A stretch of 64,000 nt of DNA from Mesostigma viride (lineage: Eukaryota; Streptophyta; Mesostigmatophyceae; Mesostigmatales; Mesostigmataceae), in NCBI GenBank assembly GCA_009746045.1, contig RPFO01001815.1, forward strand, positions 167,624 to 231,623. Direction: 5' to 3'. Shown piece by piece: positions 46,701-56,700 of this stretch (its first letter is position 1; every line of letters begins with the position of its first letter). The translations under genes and the position numbers were made by a program. The notes under the pieces are model-generated. The model did not search any database, had not been told where the DNA came from, and saw only the letters and a list, made by a program, of their open reading frames with translations.

Positions 46701-49140
46701 ATCGTGTGTGGCAGGACGGGGGCAGCCATCCTGCAATGTTGAGTAAGGCTGCTTAGGACTAGCCGGCTGCTTGCTCATGCTATTGGCGTGAGCGTGTCTC
46801 GCCCCCTTGCGTGTGCGCGCGCAGCCACCGCGACGAGTCGTCGATGCGGGACATCCTCATCCCAAATGCGGCAGCACAGAACCGCAGCATGCATGGCGAC
46901 GTGGTGGCGGTGGGTGGCCGGCAGCATGTGCTGGCTTGGGGATTGGTCTTTGGTTGTTGACCAAAAAGCAAACATGTAACCGCGTGGCATGCTGCGTTGT
47001 GTCTTCAGCCTCAGCTCATTTAGGCAGGTTGCTACCGGGGTGGGGAACCGAGAATTGATGTGATGTCATCCCGCGCTGCGGTCTGCCTCCGGAGAGAAGG
47101 GAGGAACTTGAGCTGTTCTCCTCGTTGCACTGTGGCTGTGAAGCTCCTTCCTAATGAATTTTCTTGAACGATTGCAACTGTGCCGAAACATGTTCAAGTT
47201 TATAAGCGGTACAAGGCCAGTCTTAAGGAGGCAGTAAGCTGCCCCCTTGCAGGCAGGCCTCTGGGATCGAGCAGGTATCCTATGGCCTTGTATTGGACAC
47301 AGATCACATGCCAACTCTATTGGATCCCGGTAAAGCAAGGAACATAACGTTTGGGTCTTTTTGCCCCCTTGTTGATCCCTTTCCCCTGACGCCCCCGCAC
47401 AGGTGCGACTGCTCGACAGCGAGTTATGGCAGCCGGCACCCACGGCGCTGATGGTTGCAGGCGAGGAGGGGGAGGGGGACGCAGCAGGCCCCGCACTTGC
47501 GCCAGAGGCCGATGCCAGCAGCGGCGATGGCTCTTCCTCTTTTGCCGCGATGCATGCGCAGGCCAGCGGCCAGATACTGGCATCTGACACGGCTAGCAGG
47601 GTAGATGGGACGGGCGGTGGCTCGGTGGTGGTTGTTGCAGCAGGGGGGATGGAGCACGAGCGCATTCCAACGGGCGTGGTGGTGGGCATCCTCCAGCGCA
47701 ACCCGGGCAGCATCGTCGCATGCCTCTGCAAGTCGGATGAGGAGGCGGCAGTGACCATGCTGGAGGGCAGGTGGGTGGCCTGCACGTTTTGGTAGGTTTT
47801 GGTAGGTGTTAAGGACAGCAAGCTCCGTTGTTGTGGGGCCCAGCATGGCACATACCATTGCCAGCAACATTGATAGAACCATGCGCACCGTGTTGGGATG
47901 CCGGATCCCACGTCATTTCATTCAATTTGATTTACATCCACACGAGCTCTCCTATCATGTGCGCCTTTATCCTGCTGATGCACATTCCTTGTGTACCCAC
48001 ATACGGAACCACATCACGTTGTACACCCTAGCAAAAGCTGCCATGTGGTGGCGCATGATGCCTGACACGGAGGTCATTCCTGCGTACCTGAATGCTCTTG
48101 CGTCACCATTCCTCTTTCCTCATTCCTGCTCTTGCGTCACCATTCCTCTTTCCTCATTCCTGCGTACCTGAATGCTCTTGCGTCACCGCGTGTTCCACCC
48201 ACCGGCTTCTCCTATCACACCCCCAGGAGGGAGGCGGTGCTGTGCGTGCCTTTTGACCGAAAGATGCCCAAGGTATGGCACGGGGTCTGCTGCTGCGTTG
48301 TCTAATTATTGCCTCCAAGGTGCCGCAGATGCACTCAAACAAGTTGTCATGAGTTATGGGTCTATGATGTATCTTGTACCTTGGTGTCTTGCGCTTCTTG
48401 GCCTCTGCTCTTGTTTATGGTGGAAGAGCACGTCTGGAAGCAGTCAGGGCTCGTACCATTGACCGCTTATTGGGATGGACCATGCCTACTCAGCACTCAT
48501 GGCAAAACGTCTGGAATCCAGAGATGTTCCGCTTGTAATGTCGCGTGCGGTGGTGCAGGGAGCTTGTCATGTCATGCGGACAGATTGTCCTCACGCACGT
48601 ATTTTTCCTTGGCCCTAGTCATGCAGCCATCCTGGTTGGCGACCTGTATTCCTGAAGTGCTGCACTCCATGTCGTACTACTGAGGCTGAAGGAACGATCA
48701 GCTCTGCATGTTCCTGGATGGTATTCAGGTTCCGCTCGTCACGTCTGGAACTTGATGAATCAACCTGTTTCAGCGGGCTATTGGTGGGAAAGTGCACAAG
48801 TTGTACCTGCCGCCGTCAAGTAGACGCGACAACAGCATGCCAACTAGCTGCCAAGGCGGTAAAACAGGTTGTTCTCTACAAGGCCGTTGGGGCTTATACA
48901 CTTTTCTCCTATTGGATGCGGACCCCATTTCTAATGCTGGACACAGATCCGGCTGCGCACGCGGCAAGTGGGCCGGCTGGTGGGCCACCGCTTTGTGCTG
49001 CGGGTCGATGGCTGGGACAGGGACTCCCAGTTCCCTGAGGCGCACCTGGTGCAGGTGCTGGGTCCCATCGGGGAGCCGGACGTGGAGCGCTCCGTGGTGC
49101 TCCTGCAGCATGACATACGCACGGCGCCCTTCAGCGCCGG
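37701..49140 (+). CDS. DIS3: DIS3/RRP44 exosome nuclease, 5' part (PIN, CSD1, CSD2; copy B)
   Basis: Exons: 37701-37727 (start uncertain; Met 37742 is an alternative), 37785-37940, 39206-39348 (or 39298), 42361-42638, 42849-43114, 43747-43821, 44284-44380, 45243-45330, 46825-46909, 47403-47770, 48227-48272, 48947-49140. All are phase-compatible, about 607 residues. Order matches DIS3: ERYLRDDIPCGSSLCDTC (CR3 C-x4-C-x2-C), PIN domain (MPDAAS, LLASVLAE, VLVAAAWFAQHI, VVILSDTLAD), CSD1 (LIQGVVHVSKGRFFV, DILIPNAAAQNRSMHGDVVA), linker to CSD2 (GVVVGILQRN, VPFDRKMPK, IRLRTRQVGRL, RFVLRVDGWDRDSQFPEAHL, LLQHDIRTAPFSAG). The protein is the catalytic subunit of the RNA exosome. RNB and S1 domains would follow the GTAGGC donor at 49141 but are not in the window. 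Oddities: Gly/Gln/Pro-rich inserts in PIN, and an apparent loss of the NDRNDR motif. Confidence 0.91.
38068..38194. repeat. 15/16-bp tandem repeat, about 8 copies
   Basis: CTACCCTGTTATCTTG and CTACCCTGTTATCTG units, in DIS3 intron 37941-39205. Confidence 0.9.
39277..39440 (+). repeat. Four decaying copies of a DIS3 exon end and donor
   Basis: GCGAGCGTGCTGGCTGAG followed by GTAGGT (39281) recurs as GCGAGCGTGCTGGCCGAG followed by GTAAGA (39331), then weaker at about 39375 and about 39420, about 45-50 bp apart. Only the second donor (39349) gives a phase that joins the next recognised exon at 42361. Confidence 0.82.
39926..40071. repeat. 26-bp tandem repeat, about 6 copies
   Basis: The unit contains GCATCATGGCCCATGCGTG. 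It lies directly before the 29-bp array in the same DIS3 intron. Confidence 0.93.
40108..41333. repeat. 29-bp tandem array, about 42 copies, in a DIS3 intron
   Basis: Unit pieces are ATGGCGACC[AG]TCCT and GGC[GA]TTTGGGTGGG. It is open in several frames on both strands (435-554 codons) because the unit lacks stops, so the frames are artefacts. It sits in the intron 39349-42360. Confidence 0.98.
44975..45045 (+). repeat. tRNA-like (SINE head) sequence
   Basis: TGGCCCAGTGG (44980-44990) fits a polymerase III A box, and about 35 nt on GTGTGGGTTTTCAAAC (45025-45040) is a B box interrupted by two T. No acceptor stem pairs, so it is not a functional tRNA. It may be the head of a tRNA-derived SINE in a DIS3 intron. 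Confidence 0.35.
45368..45666. mobile_element. MITE-like element with 30-bp inverted repeats
   Basis: 45368-45397 and 45637-45666 are inverted repeats matching at 26 of 30 positions, with GTGTACAC at the outer ends and AATCTTAAA at the inner ends. The interior carries several GATCTTAAACCTGA-like copies. No target duplication was found. It is in DIS3 intron 45331-46824. Confidence 0.55.
46097..46365. repeat. (GGTGGGT)n heptamer array, about 38 copies
   Basis: A nearly perfect 7-bp array in DIS3 intron 45331-46824. All frames are open (WWVVGGG and TTHHPPP heptads), which is an artefact. The unit equals the gene's common splice-donor sequence G|GTGGGT. Confidence 0.98.
48080..48190. repeat. Nested tandem duplications
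   Basis: CTCTTGCGTCACCATTCCTC and TGCGTACCTGAATG recur within about 100 bp, just upstream of the exon at 48227. Confidence 0.85.
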
Positions 49141-50548
49141 GTAGGCTGCCTTTTGTTTATGCTGGGGCCATGAGTGTTGTGTTCATGAACAGCACAGATG
49201 AGCGGTGGCAGATGGCGTGTGGCCCTTCAGCGCGGGGTGGGCTGCCCTGATACAGACACCATATATGGGTGTGGGAGATCGTGCGAATCTCGGCTGTTAT
49301 CTGTCACCCTCCACAAGGATTAGTGTTGATTGCTGCCAGCATGACCGCCACACCCGCCGCCACCACCACAATCGCTACCACCTCCACCACCACATATTTT
49401 ACTCCCGTTGCTTCCCCTGCCACATTTGCCCAGCTCTCTCCCCCCCCCCTCCCTGTTGCAATTGTTAGCTTTGACATGCGACGTTGCAGCAACACTTGAC
49501 GCGTGCCATTTCCCTAAACAGTATGCCAACCCTGCAATGACCTGCCATGCTAGGGTTGAACCCTTTTGGCCAAGCCCCGTATCTCTTTCCCCCGCTGCAC
49601 AATTTTATACACACCAGTAGCCATTTTCTGCTCTTCTGCCCCGTGCGCACATTGAAAAAGACAAATGTACATTGTGAAATGATGCGGGGCAATGGCTGAA
49701 TTTTTCAGGCCCTGGCCACAAGGAGCTAGTTGCTTAAGTGATGGATGTAAAGAACCATTGTCCCTTTTGCTGCGTGTTACTCAGCAGCAGCACGTATGGA
49801 CGCTGTTGAGCTGGGACTGAGAACCGCAGACCAACTTGCGATGTCTTTGGCATGAGTGGCGCTGAGTTTATATTGCATCCGTAAATGACATATACCGGTG
49901 CTGCACAGTTCTCGCTTTGATATACCGGTGCTGCATCGTTCTCTATTTGATATACCGGTGCTCGTCATACCGTTTGGTACGGCAATGTACCTGTGCATAG
50001 TTGGGTTAAATTGATATCAGTGGCACGTGTTGTAGTTGAGCATTTTTTCCCCACATGAGCTAGCCCCAGTGACATCTGCAGTCGTCATGAATGCTGCTTT
50101 TCCATTATGCATGGCTACGTGTTCCATATGAAATATAATGTTGGGATGAAGTTCTGACCACTTGGTGGGGGTAAAACCCCCCACCATGTGCACGACAAAA
50201 AAACAACAACGCTTTTTAGGACATTTTTGCCTATGCCAATGGGCAAAATAACACTAATACTTGCATGGACAGCGCAGGTGGAACAATCAGCAGTGCAGTG
50301 CATTGTTTTGAGAGTTCGTGACCCATGCGTGCAACGAGTGGCCTTGTGTTGGCCACAGAGCACTGCTGGTGCATGCCACCCTGCCTATCCTCCATGGTTT
50401 TGAAAGTGAAGATGAATCTCAGGGACAGGTGATGCGCAGCACAGGTGGTGTGCACGCCGTGCATGACTTTCTGCATCATCCTGCACCTTGCCCGTCACCT
50501 TCACAAGCGGGAACGCAAGCATCTCGTTTTGGGCTGCTTTCGGTCTCC
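49141..50548 (+). other. Sequence after the last recognised DIS3 exon
   Basis: It starts with a GTAGGC donor. It has a decayed copy of the exon end at about 49221-49250 (GGCCCTTCAGCGCGGGGTGGG) and a 30-bp triplet repeat at 49887-49962. I see no RNB-domain exon and no other gene, so it is probably intron. Confidence 0.55.
49887..49962. repeat. About 30-bp tandem repeat, three copies
   Basis: GATATACCGGTGCTGCATCG units with CGTTCTC linkers. Confidence 0.88.
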
Positions 50549-50654
50549 CGGCATCCTGGAATGTCCACGCGTGGCAGACGCTAGAATGTCCACGCGTGGC
50601 AGACGCTAGAAGGTCCACGCGTGGCATCCTGGAATGTCCACGCGTGGCAGACGT
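50549..50654. repeat. About 26-bp repeat, four copies, with CCACGCGTGG palindrome
   Basis: GTCCACGCGTGGCA repeated with AGACGCTAGAA or TCCTGGAAT linkers, about 100 bp before the 44-bp satellite. It shares the ACGCGT core with that satellite. Confidence 0.9.
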
Positions 50655-50751
50655 CTTGGTTGTGATGCGCGGGCAACGGTGCATAACTGCAGTAACTTTA
50701 ACCCCGTGGGCATTCTGTTCGCTGATGCCTGGGTGTGGCGACCGCTCAGTT

Positions 50752-53700
50752 CCCGTTTCCCCTCGCCTCTCTCCTCCCTCCCCTCATCATCCCCCAACGC
50801 GTTCCCCTCGCCTCTCTCCTCCGTCCCCTCATCATCCCCCAACGCGTTCCCCTCCCGTTCCCCTCCCTCCCCTCATCATCTCCCAACGCGTTCCCCTCGC
50901 CTCTCTCCTCCCTCCCCTCATCATCCCCCAACGCGTTCCCCTCGCCTCTCTCCTCCCTCCCCTCATCATCCCCAACGCGTTCCCCTCCCGTTCCCCTCCC
51001 TCCCCTCATCATCTCCCAACGCGTTCCCCTCGCCTCTCTCCTCCCTCCCCTCATCATCCCCAACGCGTTCCCCTCGCCTCTCTCCTCCCTCCCCTCATCA
51101 TCCCCAACGCGTTCCCCTCCCGTTCCCCTCCCTCCCCTCATCATCTCCCAACGCGTTCCCCTCCCGTTCCCCTCCCTCCCCTCATCATCTCCCAACGCGT
51201 TCCCCTCCCGTTCCCCTCCCTCCCCTCATCATCTCCCAACGCGTTCCCCTCCCGTTCCCCTCCCTCCCCTCATCATCCCCAACGCGTTCCCCTCCCGTTC
51301 CCCTCCCTCCCCTCATCATCTCCCAACGCGTTCCCCTCCCGTTCTCCTCCCTCCCCTCATCATCTCCCAACGCGTTCCCCTCCCGTTCCCCTCCCTCCCC
51401 TCATCATCTCCCAACGCGTTCCCCTCCCGTTCCCCTCCCTCCCCTCATCATCTCCCAACGCGTTCCCCTCCCGTTCCCCTCCCTCCCCTCATCATCTCCC
51501 AACGCGTTCCCCTCCCGTTCCCTCCCTCCCCTCATCATCTCCCAACGCGTTCCCCTCCCGTTCCCCTCCCTCCCCTCATCATCTCCCAACGCGTTCCCCT
51601 CCCGTTCCCCTCCCTCCCCTCATCATCTCCCAACGCGTTCCCCTCCCGTTCCCCTCCCTCCCCTCATCATCTCCCAACGCGTTCCCCTCCCGTTCCCCTC
51701 CCTCCCCTCATCATCCCCAACGCGTTCCCCTCCCGTTCCCCTCCCTCCCCTCATCATCTCCCAACGCGTTCCCCTCCCGTTCCCCTCCCTCCCCTCATCA
51801 TCTCCCAACGCGTTCCCCTCCCGTTCCCCTCCCTCCCCTCATCATCTCCCAACGCGTTCCCCTCCCGTTCCCTCCCTCCCCTCATCATCCCCAACGCGTT
51901 CCCCTCCCGTTCCCCTCCCTCCCCTCATCATCTCCCAACGCGTTCCCCTCCGTTCCCCTCCCTCCCCTCATCATCTCCCAACGCGTTCCCCTCCCGTTCC
52001 CCTCCCTCCCCTCATCATCTCCCAACGCGTTCCCCTCCCGTTCCCCTCCCTCCCCTCATCATCCCCAACGCGTTCCCCTCCCGTTCCCCTCCCTCCCCTC
52101 ATCATCTCCCAACGCGTTCCCCTCCCGTTCCCCTCCCTCCCCTCATCATCCCCAACGCGTTCCCCTCCCGTTCCCCTCCCTCCCCTCATCATCTCCCAAC
52201 GCGTTCCCCTCCCGTTCCCCTCCCTCCCCTCATCATCTCCCAACGCGTTCCCCTCCCGTTCCCCTCCCTCCCCTCATCATCTCCCAACGCGTTCCCCTCC
52301 CGTTCCCCTCCCTCCCCTCATCATCTCCCAACGCGTTCCCCTCCCGTTCCCCTCCCTCCCCTCATCATCTCCCAACGCGTTCCCCTCCCGTTCCCTCCCT
52401 CCCCTCATCATCTCCCAACGCGTTCCCCTCCCGTTCCCCTCCCTCCCCTCATCATCTCCCAACGCGTTCCCCTCCCGTTCCCCTCCCTCCCCTCATCATC
52501 TCCCAACGCGTTCCCCTCCCGTTCCCCTCCCTCCCCTCATCATCTCCCAACGCGTTCCCCTCCCGTTCCCCTCCCTCCCCTCATCATCCCCAACGCGTTC
52601 CCCTCCCTCCCCTCATCATCTCCCAACGCGTTCCCCTCCCGTTCCCCTCCCTCCCCTCATCATCTCCCAACGCGTTCCCCTCCCGTTCCCCTCCCTCCCC
52701 TCATCATCTCCCAACGCGTTCCCCTCCCGTTCCCCTCCCTCCCCTCATCATCTCCCAACGCGTTCCCCTCCCGTTCCCCTCCCTCCCCTCATCATCTCCC
52801 AACGCGTTCCCCTCCCGTTCCCCTCCCTCCCCTCATCATCTCCCAACGCGTTCCCCTCCCGTTCCCCTCCCTCCCCTCATCATCTCCCAACGCGTTCCCC
52901 TCCCGTTCCCCTCCCTCCCCTCATCATCTCCCAACGCGTTCCCCTCCCGTTCCCTCCCTCCCCTCATCATCTCCCAACGCGTTCCCCTCCCGTTCCCCTC
53001 CCTCCCCTCATCATCTCCCAACGCGTTCCCCTCCCGTTCCCCTCCCTCCCCTCATCATCTCCCAACGCGTTCCCCTCCCGTTCCCCTCCCTCCCCTCATC
53101 ATCTCCCAACGCGTTCCCCTCCCGTTCCCCTCCCTCCCCTCATCATCTCCCAACGCGTTCCCCTCCCGTTCCCCTCCCTCCCCTCATCATCTCCCAACGC
53201 GTTCCCCTCCCGTTCCCCTCCCTCCCCTCATCATCTCCCAACGCGTTCCCCTCCCGTTCCCCTCCCTCCCCTCATCATCTCCCAACGCGTTCCCCTCCCG
53301 TTCCCTCCCTCCCCTCATCATCTCCCAACGCGTTCCCCTCCCTCCCCTCATCATCTCCCAACGCGTTCCCCTCCCGTTCCCCTCCCTCCCCTCATCATCT
53401 CCCAACGCGTTCCCCTCCCGTTCCCCTCCCTCCCCTCATCATCTCCCAACGCGTTCCCCTCCCGTTCCCCTCCCTCCCCTCATCATCTCCCAACGCGTTC
53501 CCCTCCCGTTCCCCTCCCTCCCCTCATCATCTCCCAACGCGTTCCCCTCCCGTTCCCCTCCCTCCCCTCATCATCTCCCAACGCGTTCCCCTCCCGTTCC
53601 CCTCCCTCCCCTCATCATCTCCCAACGCGTTCCCCTCCCTTCCCCTCCCTCCCCTCATCATCTCCCAACGCGTTCCCCTCCCGTTCCCCTCCCTCCCCTC

Positions 53701-56700
53701 ATCATCTCCCAACGCGTTCCCCTCCCGTTCCCTCCCTCCCCTCATCATCTCCCAACGCGTTCCCCTCCCGTTCCCTCCCTCCCCTCATCATCTCCCAACG
53801 CGTTCCCCTCCCGTTCCCCTCCCTCCCCTCATCATCTCCCAACGCGTTCCCCTCCCGTTCCCCTCCCTCCCCTCATCATCTCCCAACGCGTTCCCCTCCC
53901 GTTCCCCTCCCTCCCCTCATCATCTCCCAACGCGTTCCCCTCCCGTTCCCCTCCCTCCCCTCATCATCTCCCAACGCGTTCCCCTCCCGTTCCCCTCCCT
54001 CCCCTCATCATCTCCCAACGCGTTCCCCTCCCGTTCCCCTCCCTCCCCTCATCATCTCCCAACGCGTTCCCCTCCCGTTCCCCTCCCTCCCCTCATCATC
54101 CCCAACGCGTTCCCCTCCCGTTCCCCTCCCTCCCCTCATCATCTCCCAACGCGTTCCCCTCCCGTTCCCCTCCCTCCCCTCATCATCTCCCAACGCGTTC
54201 CCCTCCCGTTCCCCTCCCTCCCCTCATCATCTCCCAACGCGTTCCCCTCCCGTTCCCTCCCTCCCCTCATCATCTCCCAACGCGTTCCCCTCCCGTTCCC
54301 CTCCCTCCCCTCATCATCTCCCAACGCGTTCCCCTCCCGTTCCCCTCCCTCCCCTCATCATCTCCCAACGCGTTCCCCTCCCGTTCCCCTCCCTCCCCTC
54401 ATCATCTCCCAACGCGTTCCCCTCCCGTTCCCCTCCCTCCCCTCATCATCTCCCAACGCGTTCCCCTCCCGTTCCCCTCCCTCCCCTCATCATCTCCCAA
54501 CGCGTTCCCCTCCCGTTCCCCTCCCTCCCCTCATCATCTCCCAACGCGTTCCCCTCCCGTTCCCTCCCTCCCCTCATCATCTCCCAACGCGTTCCCCTCC
54601 CGTTCCCCTCCCTCCCCTCATCATCTCCCAACGCGTTCCCCTCCCGTTCCCCTCCCTCCCCTCATCATCTCCCAACGCGTTCCCCTCCCGTTCCCCTCCC
54701 TCCCCTCATCATCTCCCAACGCGTTCCCCTCCCGTTCCCCTCCCTCCCCTCATCATCTCCCAACGCGTTCCCCTCCCGTTCCCCTCCCTCCCCTCATCAT
54801 CTCCCAACGCGTTCCCCTCCCGTTCCCCTCCCTCCCCTCATCATCTCCCAACGCGTTCCCCTCCCGTTCCCCTCCCTCCCCTCATCATCTCCCAACGCGT
54901 TCCCCTCCCGTTCCCCTCCCTCCCCTCATCATCTCCCAACGCGTTCCCCTCCCGTTCCCCTCCCTCCCCTCATCATCTCCCAACGCGTTCCCCTCCCGTT
55001 CCCCTCCCTCCCCTCATCATCTCCCAACGCGTTCCCCTCCCGTTCCCCTCCCTCCCCTCATCATCTCCCAACGCGTTCCCCTCCCGTTCCCCTCCCTCCC
55101 CTCATCATCTCCCAACGCGTTCCCCTCCCGTTCCCCTCCCTCCCCTCATCATCTCCCAACGCGTTCCCCTCCCGTTCCCCTCCCTCCCCTCATCATCTCC
55201 CAACGCGTTCCCCTCCCGTTCCCTCCCTCCCCTCATCATCTCCCAACGCGTTCCCCTCCCGTTCCCCTCCCTCCCCTCATCATCTCCCAACGCGTTCCCC
55301 TCCCGTTCCCCTCCCTCCCCTCATCATCTCCCAACGCGTTCCCCTCCCGTTCCCCTCCCTCCCCTCATCATCTCCCAACGCGTTCCCCTCCCGTTCCCCT
55401 CCCTCCCCTCATCATCTCCCAACGCGTTCCCCTCCCTCCCTCATCATCTCCCAACGCGTTCCCCTCCCGTTCCCCTCCCTCCCCTCATCATCTCCCAACG
55501 CGTTCCCCTCCCTCCCCTCATCATCTCCCAACGCGTTCCCCTCCCGTTCCCCTCCCTCCCCTCATCATCTCCCAACGCGTTCCCCTCCCGTTCCCCTCCC
55601 TCCCCTCATCATCTCCCAACGCGTTCCCCTCCCTCCCCTCATCATCTCCCAACGCGTTCCCCTCCCGTTCCCCTCCCTCCCCTCATCATCTCCCAACGCG
55701 TTCCCCTCCCGTTCCCCTCCCTCCCCTCATCATCTCCCAACGCGTTCCCCTCCCGTTCCCCTCCCTCCCCTCATCATCTCCCAACGCGTTCCCCTCCCGT
55801 TCCCTCCCTCCCCTCATCATCTCCCAACGCGTTCCCCTCCCGTTCCCCTCCCTCCCCTCATCATCTCCCAACGCGTTCCCCTCCCGTTCCCCTCCCTCCC
55901 CTCATCATCTCCCAACGCGTTCCCCTCCCGTTCCCCTCCCTCCCCTCATCATCTCCCAACGCGTTCCCCTCCCGTTCCCCTCCCTCCCCTCATCATCTCC
56001 CAACGCGTTCCCCTCCCGTTCCCCTCCCTCCCCTCATCATCTCCCAACGCGTTCCCCTCCCGTTCCCCTCCCTCCCCTCATCATCTCCCAACGCGTTCCC
56101 CTCCCGTTCCCCTCCCTCCCCTCATCATCTCCCAACGCGTTCCCCTCCCGTTCCCCTCCCTCCCCTCATCATCTCCCAACGCGTTCCCCTCCCGTTCCCT
56201 CCCTCCCCTCATCATCTCCCAACGCGTTCCCCTCCCGTTCCCCTCCCTCCCCTCATCATCTCCCAACGCGTTCCCCTCCCGTTCCCCTCCCTCCCCTCAT
56301 CATCTCCCAACGCGTTCCCCTCCCGTTCCCTCCCTCCCCTCATCATCTCCCAACGCGTTCCCCTCCCGTTCCCCTCCCTCCCCTCATCATCTCCCAACGC
56401 GTTCCCCTCCCGTTCCCTCCCTCCCCTCATCATCTCCCAACGCGTTCCCCTCCCGTTCCCCTCCCTCCCCTCATCATCTCCCAACGCGTTCCCCTCCCGT
56501 TCCCCTCCCTCCCCTCATCATCTCCCAACGCGTTCCCCTCCCGTTCCCCTCCCTCCCCTCATCATCTCCCAACGCGTTCCCCTCCCGTTCCCTCCCTCCC
56601 CTCATCATCTCCCAACGCGTTCCCCTCCCGTTCCCCTCCCTCCCCTCATCATCTCCCAACGCGTTCCCCTCCCGTTCCCCTCCCTCCCCTCATCATCTCC

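Noticed and set aside
50371-50405. Possible next DIS3 exon (GACHPAYPPWF resembling VLACLPPLPW)
   Set aside because: Similarity is confined to a few Pro/Trp residues, the phase does not clearly fit, and the frame stops at once.
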